Positions 23,873-36,032 of a stretch of DNA of 64,000 nt are shown piece after piece. Origin of the DNA: Ophthalmolycus amberensis (taxonomy: Eukaryota; Chordata; Actinopteri; Perciformes; Zoarcidae); assembly GCA_024529925.1 (NCBI GenBank), contig JAFEUB010001373.1:2078501-2142500 (forward strand). The letters are read 5' to 3'. The position numbers and the translations under genes are program-made. Every line of letters starts with the position of its first letter. Positions within the stretch are counted from its first letter, which is position 1. The notes beneath the pieces were generated by a model. The model saw only the letters and a program-made list of their open reading frames with translations, did not search any database and was not told the DNA's origin.

Positions 23873-26096
23873 GTCTGGTGTAGCTGTAGCGTTTAGCTCA
23901 AGGCTGCAGACTCTTACGCTACGTTCACACTATGACTCGGCAACAGACCTCAATCCGTCTTCAATGGAAGTCGGTGACATGAAGCTACAAACTGACCCCC
24001 GACACTTGTTGCTGCAGGACATGTTACTAATCAAAGCTGACCTGGCCTCACCTGTTTTCAGCTTCAATGATGCTGTGAGGCGTCAACCAATCACAGATTC
24101 ACCGTTTCTTGTTCCCGTCTCTCCTCCCACAACTCCCGTTTCTTTCTGTCTCCGCAGCATCAGAGCGTTTATCAAGAAGAGGTTCAAAATGTAAGTTGAT
24201 TCAAATTGAAACAGATGAAATAATCTTTGATGAATCCATGAAGTGATATTTTTGTTTCGTGTCAAACATGACTTTTTAAGATGGATCTATATCTGCAGTG
24301 TGACCTCATGGTCCAGGCAGCTGCTCGCATTTCTGGGAAAATACTTTCCCGAAAAAAAGGTAACCTTGAAAACAGGCGGCAGGAACTAAAATCTAAATGT
24401 TTCAATTGATCTAATTTGTTGGCAGGTCATTCAGCTGAACCTCAGCACAGCAGGAGAGGGTTTTTTCCACAGAATTTCCCCAAAAAGCTCTTCTGAGTCT
24501 GTGCAAACTCCTGCATGTCAGAGCCGTGAAGCAACATGTTGAAACCGTCCGGCCAAGATCAACAGTGGCATTAAGTTATGCAGATCCAGAGAGGATCTGC
24601 ATAACTTAATGAGTGAGAAGTTGACTTTTGCCTTGTTTTGGAGGAATAGGTGCGATTGTCAGAGACAGAGAGTCGTGTGTGAAGCGTTTCCATGTGCAGG
24701 AGGAAGTATCACTGATCACTGTCGAGCACATCGCTCACGGAACAATGTTCCTTTTTTCTGAGCGACCTCACCCCAACTGAACTCCCAGCAGCACAGTCCT
24801 CACATGCTCCCGCTCGCTCTGAGTGTTGCATAACAGCACAGTTTTCCATTCACACTATCAACTGGTATTCAAATGACTCACTCTCAGTGCGGCTCTTTAC
24901 GGTCTTCATCTACAACACATGGTTGTAAAATGTAAAGATTAACTCTCACAGGTGCCGTAAACCAGCGATGAGCTTCTGTTGTTCTTTCACAGCGAGGCCA
25001 TCCGTCTGAGTGAGTGACATGAAGCATCCTCTGTTCTGTTGTGATGGAAATAAAAGAATAGTTGTGTGTTCCATAAGTGTTTGTAGAGGAACAAACAGCG
25101 CATGACACATTTGTCGGTGTAGCTGAGTTACCTTGAACTCCTAGTCATGAGTGCTCACCTGCAAAGAGTAAATGAGGACAACTCAAGCCACCACGACTGA
25201 TGTATACGCAGGACGTTTAAACTGGATGATCTAATTTAACACAGGAACAGAGGCCTGTTAGTACATGAGGTGTTGAATGGGTAAGAAATCATCTTTACAG
25301 TATAAAATCGCAAAAAATACATGTTTTTATGCTCATAAGAGTAGAAAACTGACTCTACAAATCAAAATGTTGATGACAAACAAACTCCCACAGCCAGTGG
25401 GTGGTGGAGAAACACCTGGTTCCTTATTCATGAACAATCTTGTCTGATTCAGTGTTCAGTTATACGAAGTCAAACATGTTACAGACTTCATATGATCACT
25501 TTAACTTTGACACCCATCGTCAGGTACATTTATTTTTGTTCTAATAATTTGTTTGTTTTTTGACTAATTACATAGAAACTGACCTCAAACCGACTCGCCG
25601 GCGTTCAATGGCCTACTTGTGGCATTATTTGATATACACAGATAAAGCAGGAGTTAGCTCAACACTATCTCTTTATCAGTCACGTTACAATGAAATGTGT
25701 TGTAGCCCAGCTGGCGTCAACCCAAGTGTGGAGCTGAGTTTAAATTCCAGAGGCCACTTCGGGTCGATTGGCAGATTATCTGACACATAGCACGTTTACT
25801 GCAGATAAAGAGCTGCAGCGGCAGCAGACCGGTGTACTTTATCTCACTCACTTTGTTTTGCTTGTTGAATTTTGAGTATCCAAAGCTAAAGTTACTTGTT
25901 GTTGATTTGCCTTACAGTTTGGCAAACTGTTCTTTTTTTTTTTATCTCAACCTCGTTTTGGTTTCCACATCCTTCGACTGACTGAATACTGTGTTTGTAT
26001 TAAAGTCATACAATACTTTTCAAACGACCTCTCAGGATTTGTTGCTGTTTATTCTACTGCACGTCACCGCTGGTTTGACTCCGCTGGCTTCCCGTT
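23873..26096. other. Intergenic, no gene recognised
   Basis: Upstream region of the first NFIL3-family gene. Apart from the hairpin at 24569-24611 I see only AT-rich DNA with short incidental ORFs. A GCTACGTTCACACT block near 23920 resembles repeat DNA but could not be assigned. Confidence 0.5.
24569..24611. other. Perfect 19-bp inverted repeat with 5-nt loop
   Basis: Arms 24569-24587 (starting CATTAAGTTATG) and 24593-24611 are exact reverse complements around the loop AGAGA. The arms end abruptly, with no pairing beyond them. Confidence 0.97.
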
Positions 26097-26097
26097 C

Positions 26098-26177
26098 GGA
26101 GGAGGAGGAGGAGGAGGAGGAGGAGGAGGAGGAGGAGGAGGAGGAGGAGGAGGAGGAGGAGGAGGAGGAGGAGGAGG
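26098..26177. repeat. (GGA)n tract, about 26 units
   Basis: A perfect purine trinucleotide run upstream of the first NFIL3-family gene, next to its probable promoter/first exon. Open frames of poly-Glu, poly-Leu or poly-Pro here are artefacts. Confidence 0.97.
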
Positions 26178-26199
26178 GTTATCCGGGGTGAGGATCCGA

Positions 26200-26342
26200 C
26201 CCCGGCTGAACCGATGAGCAGGGAAAGAAAGGACAGAAAGCTGTGGAGGAGCAGAAACATTCCGGCGGCTTGTGGAGCTCCACATGTCTCCTCCTCTCTC
26301 TGAATGAGGAGATTCTCATCACAGGTTCAGCAGCTGTTTGTT
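26200..26342 (+). promoter_or_regulatory. Probable promoter / non-coding first exon of the first NFIL3-family gene
   Basis: GC-rich stretch ending in a strong donor (GTAAGT at 26343). The coding exon at 27125 has acceptor-like AGs shortly upstream (about 27029-27075), fitting a non-coding exon plus a roughly 0.7-kb intron. That intron (26343-27030) is AT-rich and holds a D-box core TTATGTAA at 26511-26518. Start site inferred. Confidence 0.4.
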
Positions 26343-27124
26343 GTAAGTAAGATTTACTTTATGTTTCCCGAGATTTATCACTCAGTTAATAGTTTTTTTT
26401 GTTTTATCATGTGAGGCAATGTAGTTCAATAGATTGTAGGAAAGTTTCTGACTTATTTGTTTACTACTTGTTATCATCTAATATCAGATGAAATAGCATA
26501 AAGACTATCTTTATGTAATAATAATACAGCAGGCTCATCAGTCATCTACTTAATGAAAACATGTTGGGAGCGATAACATTAATGGTAAATAACGTGTCAT
26601 GGTTATTGGTATAGCAAATAATTCAGAGTAATAACTAATAATCAAACCCTAAACAAGAATTTTACGAATTTAACGACTTCAACAAACATTTAGTATCTTT
26701 CACATTTGTTATTTTTTCTCTCTTTATGAACTTTTTAAATGGTTTAAATTGAATTGCTAACATATTATAATAAACGTTCACTGTTGAAATGTGGATAAAA
26801 TTACCAAAATAAGACTATTGTTATGAATCTATATGAATATAGTTTTATCTCACTGTAATGCCTGTAACAATGTATTTGATACAATATTAGCTTTTAAAAA
26901 AAACGATGATGTCTTTTGCTGATGTTAAAAACATTACAACTTTCAACCGGCACCAGTAGAATGTTGCTTTACTGTTTACCTTGTAAACAAATGGTCCCTT
27001 CATCACCTTTGCATCTTTCACCACTAGGTGGTGCCATCGCAGCACACTTCACCCTGAACCACCAACTCTCAGCAAGTTCCGGACACACTCACAGCTCCCC
27101 CAAGTGTCGAATCAGTGTTTGAAC

Positions 27125-28387
27125 ATGACAGGTCGGCCTGTGGGAGGCATCATCCAGGACCGGTCACTGCCCTCACTGCTGGCCGTGGAGGGACCGGAGT
27201 CCAGGCCTCAGGGAAGGGCTGTGTCCTTCACCGATGAGGCTGTTTCCATCCTGACTTCCACAAGCCAGCTGGCCCAAACCCTGCTGAGTCACACCTTTGC
27301 CCTCAAACTCAAAGAGAGCCTTGCCAACGCTGAAGCGAAGGCTGGTAGCAGCTGCGATGAAGACAACGGCAACAATGCACGCCGCAAACGAGAGTTCATC
27401 TCTGTGGAGAAGAAAGATGACGGCTATTGGGACAAGAGGAAAAAAAACAACGAGGCAGCCAAGCGGTCCAGAGAGAAGAGGCGAGCCAATGACATGGTGC
27501 TGGAGAGGCGAGTCATGGGCCTGCTGGAGGAGAACGGCCACCTGAGGGCCGAGCTGTTGGCGCTGAAGTTTCGCTTCGGCCTGGTCAAAGACTCATCTGA
27601 CGTCTCCATCCTGCCACTGTCTGCACCCCTCTGTGCTCACCCAACACCAAGACCAACACATTTCTACCAACCTCACACTGATGGACCCCCATACCCCAAC
27701 ACACCGCCCAGCACCCACCACATCCACCCTCACCCTCCACAGCAAGGGGCCATCCATGAGCCGAGGGGAGGCAGGCCTCTTTCCACTCACAGTGTATCCG
27801 AGGAGTCCGGTGTTTCCACCTCATGTGGCTCAAATGTGAGCAGCCCTGTGTTCTTTGACGACGCACTAAGTGAGCGTAGTGGGCCTTCTCCGAGGGAGCT
27901 GACGGAGGAGCAGGGCTACGACTCTCACATCTGTCCCATGGAGGCCAACGGGAGGCAGTACGTCAGCAGACAAGACTCACCTGAGGGTTTGAGGAGCCTC
28001 CCGCATAAGCTCCGCTTCAAAGGGCCTGCTGGTTGCAGCGATGGAGGGGAGATGTCTCCGTCATCTGACACCAGACACAGTGGACCACCTGTAGCCACAG
28101 TGTGGCCAAACATCCAGCTGAGGAACTACCAGCAGGCGGGACGGGACAATCGGACAGAGAGTCGGGCTCCCTGGTCCAGGGAAGAGGCCTGTGGTGGAGC
28201 AGGGCAGCAGTATCAGGGTCCGTCAGCTGCACATTATAAGTCCTCCTCTCCGCAGAACTCCAGGGACACCAAGAATTCAACAGAGGACGTCAGTCTCAGG
28301 TCTCAGATCAGCTGTTTGTCCCAGGAAGTGGCCCATCTCAAGAGGCTCTTCTCTCAACAGCTGCTTTCCAAACCGCTTAAAGCCTGA
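27125..28387 (+). CDS. NFIL3/E4BP4-family bZIP repressor, paralogue A (420 aa)
   Basis: Nuclear bZIP factor expected to bind D-box elements (TTAYGTAA) and repress clock-output and immune genes. Intronless CDS, as in vertebrate NFIL3. The bZIP spans about residues 86-150: RRKREFI, the WDKRKKNNEAAKRSREKRR basic region, then a short leucine zipper with FRFGLV. Two C-terminal NFIL3 signatures are kept: LPHKLRFK in the middle, and SQEVAHLKRLFSQQLL close to the end. The middle is rich in Pro, His and Ser. The start is the first ATG in frame; the frame runs open a few codons upstream without an ATG. The conserved FTDEAVSILTS block near residue 35 is absent from the second paralogue. Human has one NFIL3 at an unrelated locus, so this is one of the extra fish paralogues; I cannot say which number. 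Confidence 0.9.
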   Translation: MTGRPVGGIIQDRSLPSLLAVEGPESRPQGRAVSFTDEAVSILTSTSQLAQTLLSHTFALKLKESLANAEAKAGSSCDEDNGNNARRKREFISVEKKDDGYWDKRKKNNEAAKRSREKRRANDMVLERRVMGLLEENGHLRAELLALKFRFGLVKDSSDVSILPLSAPLCAHPTPRPTHFYQPHTDGPPYPNTPPSTHHIHPHPPQQGAIHEPRGGRPLSTHSVSEESGVSTSCGSNVSSPVFFDDALSERSGPSPRELTEEQGYDSHICPMEANGRQYVSRQDSPEGLRSLPHKLRFKGPAGCSDGGEMSPSSDTRHSGPPVATVWPNIQLRNYQQAGRDNRTESRAPWSREEACGGAGQQYQGPSAAHYKSSSPQNSRDTKNSTEDVSLRSQISCLSQEVAHLKRLFSQQLLSKPLKA

Positions 28388-28945
28388 GCACACTGAATAG
28401 ACATCTCACTACATCTTCACAAGCCACTGATCTCACAGCGACCTCTGACCTGACTGTCCTTATTTGCGACACGTGTTTCCCTGGGAAAGCCTCGTGTTTG
28501 TTCTGTGATGGTCAGCACACCGCTAGCAGAAAACACCAACATTTTTTACTTTTAAAATATTACTTAAGTAATCGATGCAAAAGTGATTTCTGTGTCGACT
28601 CATCATATGATGCTGTGGATTTCCTGGAGACAACACGAAGCACACGCTTACAATTTGTCACACGTCAATCTCACCGTGTTCACTTGACTCTGATGATGTG
28701 TTCTTTGAAACAACATGTAGTTTGTTGGCTTTTCAACACAAACACTGAGTATATATAATATAATATAATGTGCTGTCCCTTAGAAGAAGAAAAATGACTT
28801 TTGACATCTTTTGCATAATTGTGTGATTGTTTTTGTGATCTTTAAATTGTCTGAACTGTCATAACTGTGTATTTCATTGTTGTTCAGAATTATAATATAT
28901 AATAAATGAACTGTACTTGGAAATAAAATAATATTTTGTACAAAC
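28388..28945 (+). other. 3' UTR of NFIL3-family paralogue A
   Basis: AT-rich, ending at poly(A) signals AATAAA 28901-28906 and 28922-28927. Confidence 0.7.
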
Positions 28946-30449
28946 GACTGGTGAATCTCTTATGACAGAATTTCTTCAGTAAGTTTTACACGACAAACCA
29001 TCTGCATTTAGTTTTACTGTCAAAGCAAAGCAGGCAGTAGACGCTGCTGCAGGTTATTTGACTGTAAAGTCTGTAATGATGCAGAACCATCAGATGAAAT
29101 GAGTGTGACAGTTACAGTAATACAATCCTTGTTCAGAATCAGTGTTTTGTATTTGTTCTAAAGACATATTTTAAGAGACACAGCCATAATCATACATTAT
29201 GCAAGAGAGTTTTAAGCTTATTTAAAAAAAATAAAAAAGCAGCAACTGCATTTTGCATTACATCACAGACCAGGAGAGACCTGGGTAAAACAACAGCGAC
29301 TCCAGCTGGGGCAGAGAGAGCGAGTGTAGGTGTGGCACTGAGTGGAGAGGTGCACTGCGCAAAAGTGTGAATATGTCACAAATGTATTTGTTTCCAGCCC
29401 TTTTCTTTTGAATTTCATGTACGGCCTTCACCTCCTCTGACGAATGCTTTGAAACAGAAAGAAGCCCACCCTGGTGCCAGCCCCCCCCCCCCCCCCCTCA
29501 CTGAACTGAGGGGACAGTGTCAGGGAGCGGTGCTAGGATGCAGGGAGAGGAGTGACACTCTGCATGAGTCATCTATCACGTCAGCAGTATGAAAGCTATT
29601 TATAGCGATGAAGCAGCTGCGGTGGAGACTGATTGGCCCGCATGGAAGTGAAGGGAACACATTAACACCTGGAAAGAGTTCAAACCTGCAGATAGACATC
29701 AGAAGAGCTGCTGTGAAACGCAACCTGATAGCAGCTCGGGGCAGAACGCAGCAATGCAGAAGATGCATTACTAATTATGGGCTGAACATATGACAGAACG
29801 CCATTATTCTTTATTAAAGTATCACATTCTTGAACATTTCAGTATCAGTCATTTTGTATCAGCACCAGGTGGCGCCAAGTGTCTTGATCAGCACGGATCA
29901 CAGACTCATTCATTCATTCATTCACTCACAGCAGTGCTACTGGAGGTCGTCTCCTCCGTGGTGCTGGCCGTAGTACCACATTGTGCACAACAAGCAAGGA
30001 CGTCATTAAGTGTTGAAAGGACAGCACGTGACCCGTCTTCACTTAAAATGCACAATGCAAGAATGAGGCTGGAGCTTGAAAGTGACATTCACGTGACTTA
30101 AACGGATTAAATGTAACGCTGACATGTGACGCTATACAGGCTGCAGAGACCCTCCTGTACAGGACGACAACAACAACACAAGATACACATGAGGTCTTTG
30201 GTCTGCAATCAATCTTCATCAAGCCCAGGCTGCAACCCCCCCCCCCCCATGCCACGAGCCATATAGGAAGGAGTGAGAGCCTTCTGGTTGCTAGGCAGGC
30301 ACCAACACACCACAGTTGCCAAGGGAATGCCTGCATGCGGAGGCAGACGAGGGATATGTTGGGGGTCGGTGGTTCTACCAGAGGACTGGTGGGGGAGGAG
30401 CTAGACAGGTTCAAGGCCACCGTTTCCCCCAACATGGTATAATGGTGGT

Positions 30450-30495
<46 letters not shown>

Positions 30496-31385
30496 GTGAA
30501 TGGGGGGGGGTTCACGTTTGAGACAAAGCAGGGGGAAGGGACGTGAGTGAATGCGTGTCTGATACCAAACAGCGCTGACGTAACTGCTCAGGAAATATAG
30601 TGTGGATGAGGACAACGGGCTTCATGGGATAATAGAAAAGCTCATAAGCAGATAATACACGTCCATTTCCATTAAAGATAAACAACATGCCCAAAATATG
30701 GAAGGGTGAAAGCAACAAATAATAATGGTCAAGTGATGCATATTAGAGTAGAGAGGGAATGTTGTTTTCCTGTCATCAGCCTGAAAGTGATTTCAGTCAA
30801 TTTTATATATTTGTTTGTTTTTATAAAAAATAAAAAATGTAGTAACACCAGCAAGATGAGCGATAGAATCTAGTATTTATTATTTCTGCCATTAATCATG
30901 TTAAAATCGGATTAAAATTTCTGTTATTAACACCAAAGAGTAGGAAATCAGTGCCAATGTTTTCAGAACAATAACACGATAAAGACCTTAATGTGTAAAC
31001 AAAGAGATAAACTGCAGACACAGCTGGTTAGCAGGTTGTGATGCAGACAGACAGACAGACACTCCCGAAGATATCAGGATGCGTTTCTCATCTATATGCG
31101 GGTGAGAGACTCAAAACAGAATAAACTAAAAAGGAGTCTGAGTCTTCCCAGATCCTGTGATGACGGTGGGCTGACACATATTCCTACATTTCCCCATGAG
31201 GGAAGAATAAAAAGCCCTATAACTCATTTACAAATTGGTACTGGCAAAACACTGGTGGGAGAACTTGTCTTTTTAAAGATTTGTGTTGTTTTTAACACTT
31301 GAAGGACATGCTGTTACTGGACCTCAGCAACATGATGTCCGCGTAAAACGCTTTATGGTATTACATCGTGGAGATGGAAAAAGGG
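28946..31385. other. Intergenic DNA between the two NFIL3-family genes
   Basis: No exon recognised. Contains a 17-C run (29481-29497), a compact motif cluster at 29560-29640, a C run near 30237-30248 and a (GT)n at 30450-30490. Confidence 0.5.
29560..29640. promoter_or_regulatory. Candidate regulatory module (AP-1, MEF2/TATA-like, E-box, CCAAT)
   Basis: Within 80 bp: TGAGTCA, CACGTCA, CTATTTATAG (29596-29605), CAGCTG and ATTGG. The spacing is promoter-like but no transcript can be tied to it. Confidence 0.35.
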
Positions 31386-31386
31386 G

Positions 31387-31389
31387 GGA

Positions 31390-31445
<56 letters not shown>
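31387..31445. repeat. (GA)n then (GACA)n microsatellite
   Basis: Purine run grading into CAGA tetranucleotides immediately upstream of the inferred first exon of paralogue B. Confidence 0.95.
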
Positions 31446-31446
<1 letters not shown>

Positions 31447-31740
31447 TCTCGCGCGGAGAGACAGAGGACAAAAACGTGACGAGGCAGCCTAAGAGCTGTT
31501 ATGCAACCGCTGACCTACTAACACATATCTGTGAAAGGAGCCGGAGAAACTGGAGCAGTGTCCGACAGAAGCAGCACCCAGCCGACTGACTCAAGCGCCA
31601 CGGACCCGAGCACCGACAGGAGGAGGAGGCGAAAACTTTTTATTTTTTCCAAAGGCGCAAGGAAAGGAGGAAACGGGAGCGAGACGGCTTTTGTGTCGGG
31701 GAAGCCTGAATCCTTTCCCTGCTCCAGGACACGGAACGGT
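31446..31740 (+). promoter_or_regulatory. Probable non-coding first exon of NFIL3-family paralogue B
   Basis: Locally CpG-rich stretch ending with a donor (GTATGT at 31741). It has no ATG-initiated frame, although a GTG-started frame is open. It contains a C/EBP-E4BP4 hybrid site GTTATGCAAC at 31498-31507. A later exon beginning at 36873 (after a TCTGTATTAG acceptor) would join it to the coding sequence. Confidence 0.5.
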
Positions 31741-32227
31741 ATGTTATGACTGCGGAGGGCTTGTGTCTTTGTCTCTTTGTATCCCCGTAGTTGCTCTTTA
31801 TTCGGTGTGTGTTTTTTATAACTGCCTTTCATCGGTGTGTTGAGATGAGGACATGATGCTTATGGCCGGTTATTGTTCACATGGCGACTCGCGGCTCTGC
31901 CGGCAGGTCCGCGCGCCCGTGACTTTGAGGCGGCTGCTTTTGTCACATTTTAAACGCACTCTGGAGTCTAATGTGCCACTTTGTTGCGTTTTTAACGATT
32001 GCTTTTTGACATTTAACAAAGGAAAGGGCCGGAAAACGTGGTTGGCCACGTCCCACGTTGTGTGCTCAATGTCAAGGCGAGGTTCTTTCCCGCATGGCGG
32101 TGTTTTCCAGGGAATGGGGGTCGCGGCAGATCTCGGTCTGTGTTGTCTGGTTCACGCAGACACAGGGTACTAGCTTATATTAGCTCCTGCACGTGGCGTG
32201 CTGCAGTTTGTATGTGTATGTTGCTCA

Positions 32228-32238
32228 TATGTAGGTCA
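32228..32238 (+). promoter_or_regulatory. RORE (ROR/REV-ERB site)
   Basis: TATGTAGGTCA, a perfect match to WAWNTRGGTCA. Confidence 0.6.
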
Positions 32239-33256
32239 CTAGATCATCATGGCTGTTTTTATTAATTCCTCTTTCTGGGTGTCTGCTTTATGCAAACATT
32301 AGTGGGGATTAGCTGAAGCACGGCTTCTTTTAGGACACTAATTCATATAAAGGCTACTGCGAATGCCACCATTTCAATACATGCAATTATAACTGGTGTC
32401 AGAGAGGAGGTTATGAAATATTGAACATTATGTCTAACATTATTATGCGTTTAGGATAGATAGTGTTAATATTATATACATATTATAAGATAAATACAGA
32501 GATACTACAGGGGAAACCCTGTTATGCAGCAGTAATATACAGTAATGTACATTTTTTTAAATGTTTTTTTTCATGCTTATGTTTTTATAAAACTCAATTT
32601 TCTCCACATATTGAGATCATTTACCTCAGTTACATTACTAACAGATTTATAGATGTTCAAGTTCAAAGGAGAAACAAAATGTCTGATTTTCATTGAAAGT
32701 GAGTCACTGTGATTCTTCTTCTTTGTACTCATGAGGTGGGTTAAGTAAAGCACGGAGCTTTGCTGTGAGGGAGTTGGAGGTTATGACATAACCGGCACAC
32801 AGCAGGGAGAAGCAATAACCAGCAGCTCGCTCTCTCTCGGGACACGAGGCCTGTAATTGATTCCCGTTCACACCCCGCTCTGTCTTCCCATCGTTCATAC
32901 CTATAACACCAAATCCTTATTACCAAAACAGATAGATATTCTAGAAATGCTTTCATCATTGACGTGACACAGCTGCTCAGGGTCTGTGAGTTATTTTTAA
33001 CTTTCCCCTCCATGAACAAAAGAAGGAACCTGAAAACCAGAAGTAAAGCTCTAAACCAGATAATAATCTCTTTTGTTTGGTACAGAAGACTCGCGTCCCA
33101 AGATCTTAGCGAGGACTCTTGCGTGACTTTGTTGTGAAATTAGAATAACAAGTGAACATTCAGGATGTGATGCAATGCATGGAAACCCCTGTCTGGCGAG
33201 TTCTGGTGCGCCGTTAGTCCGCCTGGTGCCAGCTGGTCTGGTTTCAGAGCCGTCTG

Positions 33257-33267
33257 AATATAGGTCA
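33257..33267 (+). promoter_or_regulatory. RORE (ROR/REV-ERB site)
   Basis: AATATAGGTCA, perfect consensus, 155 bp before another RORE. Confidence 0.6.
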
Positions 33268-33421
33268 GAGTCAGACCTGTATCTGAGGAGACACGAGGCA
33301 CACGGGGCGAGCTGTGGCCTCACAGAGCGGCGTACCTGCAGCTACTCCACTCCAGTTATTAGTTTAATGTTTATTAGCCAATATGTTTAAATACAAAATA
33401 AAAAAAGATTTAAGTTAAAAA

Positions 33422-33432
33422 TATATAGGTCA
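33422..33432 (+). promoter_or_regulatory. RORE (ROR/REV-ERB site)
   Basis: TATATAGGTCA, perfect consensus. Confidence 0.6.
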
Positions 33433-34599
33433 CATAAATTGATCAAATAAGGTTCAAAACACTAAACAGAACATTATGCAAATGTGCACATTTAATAATG
33501 AGGTCATGCTTATTTATTTGGAAACATATTAGACTCACTCTTACAAATGTGTTATTGCTCAAAAATGTGCATTAATCTGTAAAACGTAGAACTCTGACAC
33601 TAATCATGAGTGCAGGTAGAGGTGCTCGTCACGTGTTACCTGAGGAAGTGTTAAATGGCGCTCAGCAAGAGGTCTCACTTGCCGACCTGGAAGGTCTGGA
33701 TTCTTGTCTCCTAGTTTTGTTTCTCAACACAAAGCTGTGGGGCAAAATGGAGGCTCCTAGCTGGGGCCCCTCCACGTGTGTGGTGTTGGATCACTTAAAA
33801 GATGGAGGAGGGGAAGAGGATGCCATGAGCTTTACTCACTTGCCTTAGAGGAGGTCAGAGGTGGAGCATTCCTCCTGAGTGGCAAGTGCCTGGAACTACT
33901 TCAGACCTGTGTTTTCCACGGCCAAACAAACTGCTTCGAGTCACTGCAGTGAATCATTCGGGATGAAATGGGAAATTAGCCTCCGCACAAAGAGCCAATT
34001 ACTCAGTGTACTATGCGCAGCTTCTCTTTATTTTCCAGTTGAAGTCTTTTATTCAGAGCCCAACATGCAGAGAGGACAGTGAAAGGGGCACTCGCACACA
34101 GCCAGCGACCTGTAGCTTGTGCTGCCATGTAATATGCATGTGTTACACAAGCTTTGCTCCGCAACAAGAGAAATTCAGAGCACGTACGTTACGAGCAACA
34201 ACAGCAGCCCCTCCCCACGCAGGCCTGAGAGAGAGAGCCTGTTATGTGTGGATTTGGCTGCAGCGATGGGTGTGCGCTCTGACGTCAATGCCGTCTCTCA
34301 CTATTGTTTTTCTCATCTGCTGCTGATGCATAAGACGTCGTAAGGTTTTCCACAGCGAACAGGGATTATTGAAAATCACCGGGGCTTTCATAATCCCATT
34401 TTTTAGGCAGATGACGAAGAGAAGTTTGTGTTTCTTTATTCCTCCTGCTGCAGATTCTGTAAAACTCCTCGTTTCCACCAACCAAATTCCCCCCCGTCAC
34501 CTCATCCCTGATTGGCTTCCTCCCTCCCTCACCTCTATTTATAGAGTGCTCTCTGATACTCTCTTTTGCTATCCTGGCCTCCCTCCTTTGCAGTCCCAC

Positions 34600-34610
34600 T
34601 GACCTATTTT
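34600..34610 (-). promoter_or_regulatory. RORE (ROR/REV-ERB site)
   Basis: Reverse strand reads AAAATAGGTCA, perfect consensus. A one-mismatch site follows on the plus strand at about 34654-34664. Confidence 0.6.
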
Positions 34611-35833
34611 ATGGCACACCGTCAAAGACCGGAGTGTTTACTGCTTAGCGTCGTTTCTAGGTCAGTAGGACAGCGCAGACGTATGCATGCTTCCTTCCCG
34701 CGCGCCTTTGTCTCTCCCCCCTCCCTCCTCCTCCCCCCCTCCCTCCTCCGCACGTCTTGATGAAAAATATTCAGGGTTGGGCAGCGAGGGAGGGGCTGAC
34801 CTTACATTTCTCCACATCTGTTGGTGGTTTTGTCCAAATCCCTTCCTGCTCGGCGTTGCATTGCTCCAGTTCTTTGAGAGACGGAGGCAAACAACATCCT
34901 TGTTTTGGCACTGAAGGTAGAATTCAGTATGAAGAATAGCCTGCAGCACTTCTAGGCCTAGTCCCTGAGTTACAACATAAATAAATGGTTAACTATTCAC
35001 AGCAGCATTCGAGCTGTTCAAGGTCTCAATGTGGGGTTTCTGAATGTGAGATGATGTAACGGGGTCGTTGACTCCGGGGAAAGCAGATAAATGCTGTAAC
35101 CAGTCTGGAGAAGATGAACATTAGATTAAATAGTTACGGCATAGACTCGGAGAGGAGAAGTAAGTGGTTTGGGAACAATAAACTGCTGCGCAGTTGACGA
35201 AGGTCGATGTGAGTCAGTTGTGTTCAACCGGAGCACTTCTGTTCCACTCGCTTTGGGATTTGAGTGTGTTTTGTTGCCCTCAGATTAAATGAGTATCTTT
35301 GTTCAGGACTGCTCTCTGCTCGCGCCATGTGTGGTCTCATACACCACCAAGCAGAACAAATGACAAATGTGGGATTATTAATAGAAAATCCTATCAGTCG
35401 GACACTTAAACTACATTTTTCCCTGTGGTTTTTGAGGTACTGGGTGATAAAGGTGCTGTACATTTTCTGCAGACAGCCATTATGTTTCGATAACATAATT
35501 CAAATACGTATTACTCCTGCACCAATATGTTCTTTGCATACCTATGCTTCTTGTTTGATTTTAAAATAACAAATTAAAGTCTGCATAAAAGGTGCTTCGC
35601 AATTATAAAAAGGACAGAGACACCAACTGGACTGTGGTGAGACTGGTCAATTCCTTCAGATAAGTCAGTGTCCATCAAACTGTGATTGAGCTGATTCCAG
35701 TTTCCAATACTTGGTGCTCTGAAACAAATCGTGGAAACTGGAAAGACGAGGCCAATACAAGCAACCAGGCGATGACGTACCGTCATATTTGTGTTTATGT
35801 GTTGGGTATAAGAATTGACACCCAAAGGCACCG

Positions 35834-35844
35834 TGACCTAGATT
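35834..35844 (-). promoter_or_regulatory. RORE (ROR/REV-ERB site)
   Basis: Reverse strand reads AATCTAGGTCA, perfect consensus, beside the (GT)n at 35852. Confidence 0.6.
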
Positions 35845-35857
35845 ATTACATCTGTGT

Positions 35858-35900
<43 letters not shown>

Positions 35901-36022
35901 TGTTGGTAATGGACTCCGTGGCTCAGTGTAGTGATGTGTTTTTAATTACTTCATATCAACTGTGCAATTCTGCGCAGTGAGCGACCCAGAGGACTCCAGC
36001 CCACAACAAGTGCAGATCTATT

Positions 36023-36032
36023 ATTACGTAAC
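36023..36032 (+). promoter_or_regulatory. D-box (NFIL3/PAR-bZIP site)
   Basis: ATTACGTAAC matches RTTAYGTAAY exactly. It lies 0.85 kb before the inferred second exon and 1.36 kb before the start codon of paralogue B, suitable for autoregulation. Confidence 0.6.

Noticed and set aside
33606..33848. Plus-strand 80-codon ORF in the inferred NFIL3 intron
   Set aside because: No splice context or family; composition not distinctive.
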